Assembly: GCF_900105135.1 (NCBI RefSeq)
Contig: NZ_LT629741.1
Coordinates: forward strand, 2,767,001 to 2,831,000
DNA from: Gramella sp. MAR_2010_147
GTDB taxonomy: Bacteria; Bacteroidota; Bacteroidia; Flavobacteriales; Flavobacteriaceae
DNA length: 64,000 bases
Reading direction: 5' to 3'
Shown: piece by piece, positions 1-8,982 of the stretch
Layout of the letters: the number at the start of each line of letters is the position of its first letter
Position numbering within the stretch: the first letter of the stretch is position 1
Notes under the pieces: model-generated
The model's database searches: none
Told to the model about the DNA's origin: nothing
Seen by the model: only the letters and a program-made list of their open reading frames with translations
Program-made: the position numbers and the translations under genes

Positions 1-286
1 TTCCAATTTCGTCATGAACAACAGTTAGTCCAAGTTCTACTCTCTCGCTAACGGGAGTGTGGGCAAAGAAGTTGAGGGTGCGAGGTGCACCATCAACGTC
101 TGTCCATTGCATTCTATAAATAGCTCCCAGATCCAGCATTCCCGGATCGTCTGTTGCGTATGCAGGATTCACCATACTCATGTTATACATATACTGAGTG
201 AAAAGTGGATCTTGCTGGGCGAATCCTTTTATAGAAAAAAGGATAATGCCTGCGAATAATAAATATTTTGTGATTATTTTTTTCAT
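1..286 (-). CDS. PorP/SprF family type IX secretion membrane protein (3' part outside window)
   Basis: The reading frame starts at the ATG complementary to 284-286 and runs off the left edge, so only about 95 N-terminal residues are visible. A signal peptide (about residues 1-23, ending FAQ) is followed by QDPLFTQYMYN and NPAYA, the hallmark N-terminus of the PorP/SprF family. Members are outer-membrane proteins associated with type IX secretion; SprF is needed for surface delivery of the gliding adhesin SprB. The gene lies 22 bp after the large adhesin on the same strand, the usual sprB-sprF order, so it probably helps export or anchor that protein. The family call is solid; pairing with the neighbour is inferred from context. 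Confidence 0.88.
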   Translation of the reverse strand, partial: MKKIITKYLLFAGIILFSIKGFAQQDPLFTQYMYNMSMVNPAYATDDPGMLDLGAIYRMQWTDVDGAPRTLNFFAHTPVSERVELGLTVVHDEIG

Positions 287-308
287 TTCGTTCTCTTATT
301 TATCCTAA

Positions 309-3300
309 TTATCTACTTAAGTATACTGTTCCTCTTACAGGCTCTGTGCTACCATCGTTGTAATTTAGATAGTAGAAGTAAGCCCCCACAGGTAGAACAT
401 CGCTACCGAAAGAACCTTCGGTGCTAAATCCATCCCAGTCAGGAGTGTTTGCATTTCCTTTGTAAACTACGTCTCCGAATCTATTGCGGATTTCCATAGT
501 GAAATTAGGATATTTGTCTCTGATATTTCTGATCTCAAATCTGTCATTCAATCCATCGCCGTTAGGAGAGAAACCTTCAGGAATCGTAAGCGGACAATCG
601 TCATCTATAGTAACTGTCACTGCTAATCTAACTGAACTTTCACATCCTGTGTCAACATTGAATAGAGTTGCATAATATGTCACTCCGTTTTGAAGAGACG
701 TACCATTGTTTAATGCATTATCTCCATCTGCGGAATCGTACCAGGTAACTGTTCCTGTTTCGTTGATTAGATCTGTAAGATCTGCTAATGTTGCATCATC
801 AAATTCGCAGAATGTTGGATTTGTCTCAGAAATTGTAGGTGTAGCTGCATCATTAATAGTCACTGAAATCTCAGTAGCTTCAGATTCGCATCCACCATCA
901 TCATTTCTTTGTGTTACATAGTAAGTACCAGTTGCTAAAGCATCTTCGGCAGCAAGCATCATTGTTAGATCTTCGTCTGAATAAAAAGTTAGATTAGATC
1001 CGGTTGCTGAAAGATCTGCTCCTGTAGCGCCATCTGTTGCACAGAAAGTAAATGGATTGCCATCTACTGTTGGAGCACCAGGTGCTTCTTCAACTGTGAC
1101 AGTGAATTCAGCTGTATCATCTCCACAATCATTAATTGCTTCAACAGTGTAAATTACGGTATACTCACCAGCTGCAAGATCGGCTGGGTTCAACATTCCA
1201 TCTGCAATCACATTTCCATCAAGAGTAAACTCTCCGGTAGTATCAGCATCAATAGATAGGAAAGAGAAAAGATCCTGAGCGTCTTCATCCATACAAACAC
1301 TTAAATCCATATTCATACCTGCAAAAGCAGATTCAAGAACGGTAATAGTGAATGTAGCTGAAGCTTCTCCTACAGTACAAGGTGAATCGTCAGTAAGGGT
1401 GTAGGTAATTTCAAAAGAACCTTCACCTTCCAATCCTGGACTAAATATCCCATCTTCATAGCCTTCAAATGTTCCATTCGGATTTGCATCTTCCGGTAAG
1501 AAAGAGAATAGGTCTACGTCCTCTGCATTTCTACAGATAGGATCTGGATCTGCGATATCGCCGATTTCGGCAGGCAAAGAATCTACAACATTAATTGTAA
1601 GTTCTACTGAATCAGAACAACTTCCATTGCTAATTGTATAAGTAGTTGTGAATTCGTCCTGGTCTGGATTCGAATTATAAGAACTAATCAGCTGTTGAAC
1701 TGTTGGTGCAAAGGTTCCATTTCTAGGCGTTCCATCTTCTAGTAAATCCAAATAGAAATTTCTTACTGAAGAATTATTTGGAAACAAATCATTTACCTCA
1801 ACTCTACAAACGTTTGCGCTATTAGGAGCACCGGCTTCTACTGCCTCATCAATGAAAATTGTAAAAGTGGTTGAGTCGCTTGTGCCTTCTGTAACACAAT
1901 CTGCAGAATCATCAACAGAATATGTTATTTCGTATCCATCTTCGTTTGAGCCTAAGGAAGTATCGAACATATCGCCATCAACACCCATTCCACTGAAAGT
2001 TCCACCAGGAACTGTTTCTTCAGTAAAGAAAGTTGTCAAATCTATCATTCCATTAGATTCGCAAACAGTTTGATCTTCAATATTTCCTGCATCTGCATCC
2101 TGTTCATTGGTGATAGTGATCTCAATTGAAATCACTCCATCATCACAAATTGACTCAGAAGGATCTGTATATTCAAAATTGAAAGTTTCAGAATCTGAAG
2201 TTGGAGTATCGATAAAGTTTGAAAGCCTAGTAGCCTCGGCAATAGCTCCATCACTAAAATTATCAGCATCAAAATCTTCTACACCAGTTTCTTCTACTAA
2301 ACCTTGTAAGAAAGCTATTCCTGCTGTAGGATTAGATATCAAATCTCTTGCATCTGTAATACATAAAGTTCTGGATATAGAGGTGCTTATTGGTGAATCT
2401 TCTACTGTAATCTCAAAAGTAGTAGAGTCACTTCCAGTAACACAAGGAAGGGAATCATCTACACTATAAGTGATAGTGTAAGTTCCAGCTCCAATAGATG
2501 GGTCAAAAACGTTATCTGTAACTCCTTCCCCTGTAAACATGCCACCTGGAGTAGCATCAGGATCATTATTTTCTAAGCTAGTAAGGTCAATTGATTCATC
2601 ATTTGAGCATACAGCCTCTATATTATCAAAATCACCTGCATTTGCTTCCGATGGTTCAACGATAGAAGCAGAGAATTCCGCTGTATCTTCACAAGAAGTT
2701 CCTGCTTCAACGGTATAAGTCGTATTAAACGGACCAGATTCTCCTGCTCTTATGCGGGAAGTAATACTAGGAATATCTGAGAATGTACCTGATGTGCTGC
2801 TAGCATTCCTGATTAAAGTTCTAAAATAAGCTCTAACCTGATCCTGACTAGGATTTGCAACAATTTGATCTCTACAAATTGTATTGTTAAGATTGTCATC
2901 TCCAGCATTTGCCGTACAACCCTCAACAATAACAGTGACTGTTGCCGAATCTGAGCAACTTCCATTATCAACCGTATATGTAAAATCACCAGGAGAGTCG
3001 GTTGATGGATCAAAAGTTCCATCACCAGGTGACCAGGTTCCACCCATATCTGGTGTTCCATTTAAAGAATCGAATAAATTTATTGGGTCATCAGTAGAAC
3101 TTAAAGTTACCGTTCCATCTTCACCAGCATCTGGAGCGTCTTGAACAGAGATAGTAAAATCTATATCATCTTCACCAGTAACACAAGGAAGGGAATCATC
3201 TACACTATAAGTGATAGTGTAAGTTCCAGCTCCAATAGATGGGTCAAAAACGTTATCTGTAACTCCTTCCCCTGTAAACATGCCACCTGGAGTAGCATCA

Positions 3301-5750
3301 GGATCATTATTTTCTAAGCTAGTAAGGTCAATTGATTCATCATTTGAGCATACAGCCTCTATATTATCAAAATCACCTGCATTTGCTTCCGATGGTTCAA
3401 CGATAGAAGCAGAGAATTCCGCTGTATCTTCACAAGAAGTTCCTGCTTCAACGGTATAAGTCGTATTAAACGGACCAGATTCTCCTGCTCTTATGCGGGA
3501 AGTAATACTAGGAATATCTGAGAATGTACCTGATGTGCTGCTAGCATTCCTGATTAAAGTTCTAAAATAAGCTCTAACCTGATCCTGACTAGGATTTGCA
3601 ACAATTTGATCTCTACAAATTGTATTGTTAAGATTGTCATCTCCAGCATTTGCCGTACAACCCTCAACAATAACAGTGACTGTTGCCGAATCTGAGCAAC
3701 TTCCATTATCAACCGTATATGTAAAATCACCGGGAGAGTCGGTTGATGGATCAAAAGTTCCATCACCAGGTGACCAGGTTCCACCCATATCTGGTGTTCC
3801 ATTTAAAGAATCGAATAAATTTATTGGGTCATCAGTAGAACTTAAAGTTACCGTTCCATCTTCACCAGCATCTGGAGCGTCTTGAACAGAGATAGTAAAA
3901 TCTATATCATCTTCACCAGTAACACAAGGAAGGGAATCATCTACACTATAAGTGATAGTGTAAGTTCCAGCTCCAATAGATGGGTCAAAAACGTTATCTG
4001 TAACTCCTTCCCCTGTAAACATGCCACCTGGAGTAGCATCAGGATCATTATTTTCTAAGCTAGTAAGGTCAATTGATTCATCATTTGAGCATACAGCCTC
4101 TATATTATCAAAATCACCTGCATTTGCTTCCGATGGTTCAACGATAGAAGCAGAGAATTCCGCTGTATCTTCACAAGAAGTTCCTGCTTCAACGGTATAA
4201 GTCGTATTAAACGGACCAGATTCTCCTGCTCTTATGCGGGAAGTAATACTAGGAATATCTGAGAATGTACCTGATGTGCTGCTAGCATTCCTGATTAAAG
4301 TTCTAAAATAAGCTCTAACCTGATCCTGACTAGGATTTGCAACAATTTGATCTCTACAAATTGTATTGTTAAGATTGTCATCTCCAGCATTTGCCGTACA
4401 ACCCTCAACAATAACAGTGACTGTTGCCGAATCTGAGCAACTTCCATTATCAACCGTATATGTAAAATCACCGGGAGAGTCGGTTGATGGATCAAAAGTT
4501 CCATCACCAGGTGACCAGGTTCCACCCATATCTGGTGTTCCATTTAAAGAATCGAATAAATTTATTGGGTCATCAGTAGAACTTAAAGTTACCGTTCCAT
4601 CTTCACCAGCATCTGGGTCTTCAACCACAGTTACTGCAAGCTCAACATCGTCTTCGCAACCTTCTGTGGTAGTAAAAGTAGCTAAGGTTGTAAATGTTTG
4701 GAAGGGATTGTCATTGTAATCACTCACAAGACTGCTTATAGTTGGATTAAAAGTAACATCTGAAGGCAAACTTCTGTCATCAACCAAGCTTAAGAAAATT
4801 TCAGTGGGGCTTTCACCGCCATCAAGCCTTTCTTCGAGATCCCCTTGACAAATAGTTTCAGATGCGTCAGCGCCAGCATCAAAGGTAATTACCTCAACAA
4901 TTATCTGAGTTCTTTCATCCATTGATGTTTCACAAGGAGGAAATGGACTGTTTCTATCGTTCACAACCTGTGCTGCGAAATAATCTTCACCATTTATAAG
5001 TTCTACATCATCAGCAAGTGGTGAATTAGAAGTTCTACTTCTATACCATCTGATAGCCTGAGTATTTGGTTCAGTTCCTGAAGCCATTAAGTCGGCTACC
5101 GTTGCTCCCTCACAATAAGTTTGGTTTGCATCTGCTGTAGGAGCAGGAGATTCAAGTGGATCATATCCCACTGCCGCCCTTGTAGAAGGGCAAAGATCAT
5201 TTGAATCGGAAGTATCACCATCAACCTGACCTACAAAGTAGCTATCGCCAGCTACTAATGGTTCACCATCAGCCATTGGTGTTGTGCCAAATTCTTCATC
5301 ATAGACTTCTATCTGGTAACCAGAATCAGCAGTGAAGAGATCTTCAAGCTGACCAGCGGTATAACCAGAAGATTCACAGGGAGAAATAGTAAAGTCACTT
5401 CTGTCATTTGTAACAGTATTCATTGGAGTGTCTGCCGCAACTACGGTTACTGTAACAGGTACTCTGTTACAATCTTCAGTTGTACTCCCAATAAAATAGG
5501 TCTCCCCATTTGTAAGAAGTTCATCCCCATCAATAGGGTCTGTGTCGTTTTCAGTATCTGCTGTTTCATAAACAGCTCCATTTGTGGCGTCTGAATAACG
5601 TAAATCGTCTACTGTCTCAAGATAACAGTAATTTTGGTCTGAACCTGGTGTGGCGCAGTCTTGGCCATAAGAGGCCAAATTTCCAACAAATAAAATAAAG
5701 GCGAAAAGGAACCAATTAAGGCCTTTCCTCCCAAAAGTAAAATTTTGCAT
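309..5750 (-). CDS. giant secreted repeat adhesin with gliding-motility-type C-terminal domain (T9SS substrate)
   Basis: A 1813-residue acidic protein. It has a signal peptide (about residues 1-29, ending SYGQ), then many Ig-like modules of 75-125 residues, each with a conserved cysteine and motifs such as GGTF(S/E)G and ITYSVDDS. Residues about 379-1106 are three nearly identical 247-residue units. The last 90 residues contain PEGFSPNGDGLNDRFEI and end PVRGTVYLSR. This is the gliding-motility-associated C-terminal domain, a type B sorting signal read by type IX secretion. The product is expected on the cell surface as an adhesin, SprB-like in plan but much shorter than SprB. A PorP/SprF gene follows 22 bp downstream. 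No enzymatic domain is visible; the ligand is unknown. Confidence 0.85.
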   Translation of the reverse strand: MQNFTFGRKGLNWFLFAFILFVGNLASYGQDCATPGSDQNYCYLETVDDLRYSDATNGAVYETADTENDTDPIDGDELLTNGETYFIGSTTEDCNRVPVTVTVVAADTPMNTVTNDRSDFTISPCESSGYTAGQLEDLFTADSGYQIEVYDEEFGTTPMADGEPLVAGDSYFVGQVDGDTSDSNDLCPSTRAAVGYDPLESPAPTADANQTYCEGATVADLMASGTEPNTQAIRWYRSRTSNSPLADDVELINGEDYFAAQVVNDRNSPFPPCETSMDERTQIIVEVITFDAGADASETICQGDLEERLDGGESPTEIFLSLVDDRSLPSDVTFNPTISSLVSDYNDNPFQTFTTLATFTTTEGCEDDVELAVTVVEDPDAGEDGTVTLSSTDDPINLFDSLNGTPDMGGTWSPGDGTFDPSTDSPGDFTYTVDNGSCSDSATVTVIVEGCTANAGDDNLNNTICRDQIVANPSQDQVRAYFRTLIRNASSTSGTFSDIPSITSRIRAGESGPFNTTYTVEAGTSCEDTAEFSASIVEPSEANAGDFDNIEAVCSNDESIDLTSLENNDPDATPGGMFTGEGVTDNVFDPSIGAGTYTITYSVDDSLPCVTGEDDIDFTISVQDAPDAGEDGTVTLSSTDDPINLFDSLNGTPDMGGTWSPGDGTFDPSTDSPGDFTYTVDNGSCSDSATVTVIVEGCTANAGDDNLNNTICRDQIVANPSQDQVRAYFRTLIRNASSTSGTFSDIPSITSRIRAGESGPFNTTYTVEAGTSCEDTAEFSASIVEPSEANAGDFDNIEAVCSNDESIDLTSLENNDPDATPGGMFTGEGVTDNVFDPSIGAGTYTITYSVDDSLPCVTGEDDIDFTISVQDAPDAGEDGTVTLSSTDDPINLFDSLNGTPDMGGTWSPGDGTFDPSTDSPGDFTYTVDNGSCSDSATVTVIVEGCTANAGDDNLNNTICRDQIVANPSQDQVRAYFRTLIRNASSTSGTFSDIPSITSRIRAGESGPFNTTYTVEAGTSCEDTAEFSASIVEPSEANAGDFDNIEAVCSNDESIDLTSLENNDPDATPGGMFTGEGVTDNVFDPSIGAGTYTITYSVDDSLPCVTGSDSTTFEITVEDSPISTSISRTLCITDARDLISNPTAGIAFLQGLVEETGVEDFDADNFSDGAIAEATRLSNFIDTPTSDSETFNFEYTDPSESICDDGVISIEITITNEQDADAGNIEDQTVCESNGMIDLTTFFTEETVPGGTFSGMGVDGDMFDTSLGSNEDGYEITYSVDDSADCVTEGTSDSTTFTIFIDEAVEAGAPNSANVCRVEVNDLFPNNSSVRNFYLDLLEDGTPRNGTFAPTVQQLISSYNSNPDQDEFTTTYTISNGSCSDSVELTINVVDSLPAEIGDIADPDPICRNAEDVDLFSFLPEDANPNGTFEGYEDGIFSPGLEGEGSFEITYTLTDDSPCTVGEASATFTITVLESAFAGMNMDLSVCMDEDAQDLFSFLSIDADTTGEFTLDGNVIADGMLNPADLAAGEYTVIYTVEAINDCGDDTAEFTVTVEEAPGAPTVDGNPFTFCATDGATGADLSATGSNLTFYSDEDLTMMLAAEDALATGTYYVTQRNDDGGCESEATEISVTINDAATPTISETNPTFCEFDDATLADLTDLINETGTVTWYDSADGDNALNNGTSLQNGVTYYATLFNVDTGCESSVRLAVTVTIDDDCPLTIPEGFSPNGDGLNDRFEIRNIRDKYPNFTMEIRNRFGDVVYKGNANTPDWDGFSTEGSFGSDVLPVGAYFYYLNYNDGSTEPVRGTVYLSR
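2434..4616 (-). repeat. three tandem 741-bp in-frame repeats inside the adhesin gene
   Basis: Units lie at 2434-3174, 3175-3915 and 3916-4616; the last lacks about 40 bp before the sequence diverges. The period is 741 bp (247 codons), so the frame is kept. The only difference I noticed is A at 2991 against G at 3732 and 4473, which is synonymous. Near identity at DNA level points to recent duplication or ongoing gene conversion. Confidence 0.95.
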
Positions 5751-5932
5751 AGGCTAGGTGTTAAATTCAAAATTAGTATTTGGTTAAAACTCAATTAAAG
5801 TTGCGCAAATATTAAAATAATTTTTAATATGCTGAGTTAAATTAAGAAACATCTTAACATTTAATATTAAGTTGCCTTAAGTTTGCTGTAAAACAAGCTA
5901 TTGGGCGCCCTAAATTTATAAAAAAAATATTT

Positions 5933-6811
5933 ATGCTAGCAAATTTCAGGTTAATAGTCGGACTTTTTCACCTTTTCACCTTCGGATCTATGGCACAGAC
6001 GGGAGTAGAAAGTGCAGAAAAATTTCTCAATAATGGGGAAATTGAGAAAGCGAGAACAATTTTTCTACAGAATAAAGAAATGCCAAAATCAATTGAATAC
6101 TTGGGAGATATTGCCAGTTTTAATAAAAACTGGGATGAGGCCATAGAATATTACGAAACCTTAATCGATATGGACCCCGAAAATGCCAAGTACAATTTTA
6201 AATTAGGAGGAGCAATGGGTATGAAAGCTTATTACGGTTCTAAATTTCAGGCCGCGCTTCTCTTAGGGGATATCAAAGAATATTTAAAAAAAGCAGCAGC
6301 CATGGATCCAACTCATAAAGAATCACGCAGGGCTTTGGTAGAGTTGTATGTACAGATTCCCAGCGTGTTAGGGGGGAGTAAAACGATTGCCGAAAGCTAT
6401 GCTTCAGATTTAGATAGATTAAATGAGGTGGATGCCCTATTAGCTGACGCTTACATCTACAAAAATCAGGAGTACAAAGATCTGGCGAGAAACAAGTATA
6501 ATGAGGCGATAAGAGTAGCACTGAAAAAACCTGATTTATTAACCAGGAATTATTTGAAATATGAGTTGGGAGAAGCTGCTGCGATATACGAAATTCAACT
6601 TGATGGAGGTGAAAAATTTCTGAGGGAGTATATTGCGAATTATGGATATAAGGATTTAAAGTCCCCGGCATGGGCCTACCTTAGACTGGCTCAAATTGAA
6701 AGAGCAAGAAATAATCAACAGGCTGCTCTTAACCTTATTGAAAAATCTCTTGAAATAGATCCGGATTTTGATAAAGCACTTGTTGAAAAGCAAAAAATTC
6801 AACGACTTTAA
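5933..6811 (+). CDS. secreted tetratricopeptide-repeat protein
   Basis: A 292-residue protein with a likely signal peptide (about residues 1-22, ending SMAQ). TPR-type helical pairs are clear at about 60-95 (WDEAIEYYETLIDMDPENAKY) and 240-287 (AYLRLAQIERARNNQQAALN...EKSLEIDPDFDKAL). TPRs mediate protein-protein contacts, so a periplasmic scaffold or assembly factor is plausible, but the partner cannot be read from the sequence. It is divergent from the adhesin gene, with 182 AT-rich bases between them, and is followed after 48 bp by mpl, which appears to have its own promoter. No catalytic residues are evident. Confidence 0.75.
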   Translation: MLANFRLIVGLFHLFTFGSMAQTGVESAEKFLNNGEIEKARTIFLQNKEMPKSIEYLGDIASFNKNWDEAIEYYETLIDMDPENAKYNFKLGGAMGMKAYYGSKFQAALLLGDIKEYLKKAAAMDPTHKESRRALVELYVQIPSVLGGSKTIAESYASDLDRLNEVDALLADAYIYKNQEYKDLARNKYNEAIRVALKKPDLLTRNYLKYELGEAAAIYEIQLDGGEKFLREYIANYGYKDLKSPAWAYLRLAQIERARNNQQAALNLIEKSLEIDPDFDKALVEKQKIQRL

Positions 6812-6837
6812 GAAGCTCAATACCTTACTCAAACTCT

Positions 6838-6845
6838 TATATTTG
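6838..6845 (+). promoter_or_regulatory. -7 promoter box of mpl
   Basis: TATATTTG fits the Bacteroidetes -7 consensus TAnnTTTG and ends 14 bp before the mpl ATG. No clear -33 TTTG lies at the usual 19-21 bp distance, so this is a motif call only. Confidence 0.45.
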
Positions 6846-6859
6846 CACAAAATCGTTCT

Positions 6860-8212
6860 ATGAGAATTCATTTTATTGCCATTGGAGGGAGTGCTATGCA
6901 TAGTTTAGCGATCGCCCTAAAACAAAAGTCTTACGAGATTTCCGGAAGTGACGATGCTATTTTTGAACCTTCAAAAACAAGACTTAAAGAGAATGGTATT
7001 TATCCTGAGAAAATAGGCTGGTCTAAGGATCATATTACAACAGATCTTGATGCCGTGATTTTGGGAATGCATGCGAAAGATGACAATTCTGAATTGATTA
7101 AAGCGAGGGAACTTGGCTTGAAAATATATTCCTATCCTGAATTTCTTTTCGAACAGTCCAGGAACAAAACCAGAGTGGTTATAGGAGGTTCTCACGGTAA
7201 AACAAGCATTACCTCAATGATCCTGCATGTAATGAATTATCATGAGAAGGAAGTAGATTTCATGGTGGGGGCAGCGCTAGAAGGCCTAGAGAATCCTGTT
7301 CATTTAACAGAAGAAAATGATTTTATAGTTATTGAAGGGGATGAGTATTTATCGTCTGCACTGGATAGGAGACCAAAATTTCATTTATATCAACCAAATA
7401 TTGCCTTGTTGAGCGGGATTGCATGGGATCATATTAATGTTTTTCCGACTTATGAAAATTATGTTGAGCAGTTCAAAATTTTTATAGATTCCATTGTAAA
7501 TGGAGGTATTCTGGTTTATAATGAAGAAGATACAGAAGTGAAAAGGCTTGCTGAAGAAACTGAAAACCCCATAAGAAAGCACCCTTATAATACTCCAGAA
7601 TATCATAAAGAAGATAACCAAACTATTTTAGATGTTCCTGAGGGGGAATTGCCATTAGAAATTTTTGGAAAACATAATCTTAATAATCTGGCAGGAGCAA
7701 AATGGATTTGTCAGCACATGGGTGTGGATGAAGATGATTTTTATGAGGCTATTGCCACTTTTAAAGGGGCTTCAAAACGTTTGGAAAAAGTAGCTGAATC
7801 TCCATCTTCTGTGATTTTTAAAGATTTTGCCCATAGTCCATCCAAAGTTTCTGCAACCACAGCAGCGGTTAAAGAACAATTTCCGAATAAGAAAGTGATA
7901 GCCTGTTTAGAACTGCATACCTACAGTAGTTTGAATGCTGAGTTTTTAAAGGAATATAAAAATAGTCTCGAGAAGGCAGATATTGCTTTGGTTTTTTACT
8001 CTCCAGATGCGGTAGCCATCAAAAAGTTAGAAGAAGTAAGCGAAGATCAAATAAGAAAATCTTTTCAGAAAGAAAACCTTAAAATCTTCACGACCTCGGA
8101 AACATTTAAAGGCGAATTGAAGAAAACCGATTTAAAAAATTCGGTTTTGCTGATGATGAGCAGTGGGAATTACGGTGGTCTGGATATGGAAGAGCTTAAA
8201 CAATTAATTTAA
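6860..8212 (+). CDS. mpl: UDP-N-acetylmuramate:L-alanyl-gamma-D-glutamyl-meso-diaminopimelate ligase
   Basis: A 450-residue Mur-ligase family protein. Mpl recycles peptidoglycan by attaching the tripeptide released from old wall to UDP-MurNAc with ATP, in the cytoplasm. The N-terminal glycine-rich nucleotide fold (IHFIAIGGSAMHSLA, residues 3-17) and the ATP loop GGSHGKTSIT (109-118) are intact; DYSP-equivalent FAHSP and the C-terminal ligase domain follow. The IGG...MHSLA start and overall length fit Mpl better than MurC. It stands between a TPR protein and radC, each separated by about 50 bp. It could be misread as MurC, but the N-terminal signature argues against that. Confidence 0.88.
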   Translation: MRIHFIAIGGSAMHSLAIALKQKSYEISGSDDAIFEPSKTRLKENGIYPEKIGWSKDHITTDLDAVILGMHAKDDNSELIKARELGLKIYSYPEFLFEQSRNKTRVVIGGSHGKTSITSMILHVMNYHEKEVDFMVGAALEGLENPVHLTEENDFIVIEGDEYLSSALDRRPKFHLYQPNIALLSGIAWDHINVFPTYENYVEQFKIFIDSIVNGGILVYNEEDTEVKRLAEETENPIRKHPYNTPEYHKEDNQTILDVPEGELPLEIFGKHNLNNLAGAKWICQHMGVDEDDFYEAIATFKGASKRLEKVAESPSSVIFKDFAHSPSKVSATTAAVKEQFPNKKVIACLELHTYSSLNAEFLKEYKNSLEKADIALVFYSPDAVAIKKLEEVSEDQIRKSFQKENLKIFTTSETFKGELKKTDLKNSVLLMMSSGNYGGLDMEELKQLI

Positions 8213-8271
8213 TTTTACGTTTCCATTAATAATTATCAAAATTTTAATTCATTGTTTATCTTTAACTTAAG

Positions 8272-8970
8272 ATGGATAATGAAAAATTTAAGCTTAGTAT
8301 AAAGAAGTGGGCCGAAGATGACAGGCCCCGCGAAAAACTCCTTCAAAAGGGCAAACTTACTTTAAGTGATTCTGAACTGATCGCTATTTTAATTGGCTCT
8401 GGCAGCAGGAGCGAGACTGCTGTAGAATTATCAAAACGTATCCTTTCTTCCGCAAAAAATAATTTGAATGAGTTAGGAAAGCTATCGGTAAGCCAGCTAT
8501 GTAATTTTAAAGGAATAGGACCTGCAAAGGCAATAGCTATAGTTGCGGCTCTGGAACTGGGAAGGAGAAGAAGACTGGAGGAAGCCTTAATACAGCAAAA
8601 AATCACATCGAGTAATTCAGTATTTGAAATGATGCAACCTGTCATTGGAGAATTGTCTCATGAAGAGTTTTGGATACTTTATCTCAATAATAGCAATAAG
8701 GTAATTGAGCAGTTTCAAATTAGCAAAGGCGGTATTACGGGAACCCTGGTGGATGTCAGAATAACCTTAAAAAAAGCTCTTGAGGTTGGTGCGGTCTCAA
8801 TAATATTGGTGCATAATCACCCTTCAGGAAATCTTAAGGCCAGTGAAGCAGATAAGCAGCTTACCCGAAAATTAAAAATAGCGGCAGAGAGTCTGGATAT
8901 CAAAGTGCTCGATCATATTATTGTAACTGAAAAATCATACCTTAGCTTTGCCGATGAAGGTATGCTCTAA
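8272..8970 (+). CDS. radC: RadC family JAB/MPN-domain protein
   Basis: A 232-residue protein with an N-terminal helix-hairpin-helix-like part (about 60-95, NFKGIGPAKAIAIVAALELGRR) and a C-terminal JAMM metal-binding domain containing HNHPSG at 181-186 and a downstream Asp at about 194. Length and order are typical of chromosomal RadC. It was named for DNA repair, but the biochemical role is unsettled; the JAMM motif suggests a zinc-dependent hydrolase. All expected metal ligands appear present. It is co-oriented with mpl and lies 12 bp before the deacetylase-like gene, so it may be cotranscribed with the latter. Confidence 0.9.
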   Translation: MDNEKFKLSIKKWAEDDRPREKLLQKGKLTLSDSELIAILIGSGSRSETAVELSKRILSSAKNNLNELGKLSVSQLCNFKGIGPAKAIAIVAALELGRRRRLEEALIQQKITSSNSVFEMMQPVIGELSHEEFWILYLNNSNKVIEQFQISKGGITGTLVDVRITLKKALEVGAVSIILVHNHPSGNLKASEADKQLTRKLKIAAESLDIKVLDHIIVTEKSYLSFADEGML

Positions 8971-8982
8971 GATAGCTTTTTA

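Noticed and set aside
59..259. A 66-residue plus-strand frame at the left edge
   Set aside because: It is antisense to the PorP/SprF gene, whose signal peptide and family motifs are clear.
2434..4616. CRISPR-like or satellite array
   Set aside because: Units are 741 bp, in frame and coding; there are no short direct repeats with unique spacers anywhere in the window.
2813..4719. Repeated 82-, 86- and 117-residue open frames on both strands inside the adhesin
   Set aside because: They are frame shadows of the 741-bp repeat; they repeat with the same period, have no start context and no protein-like features.
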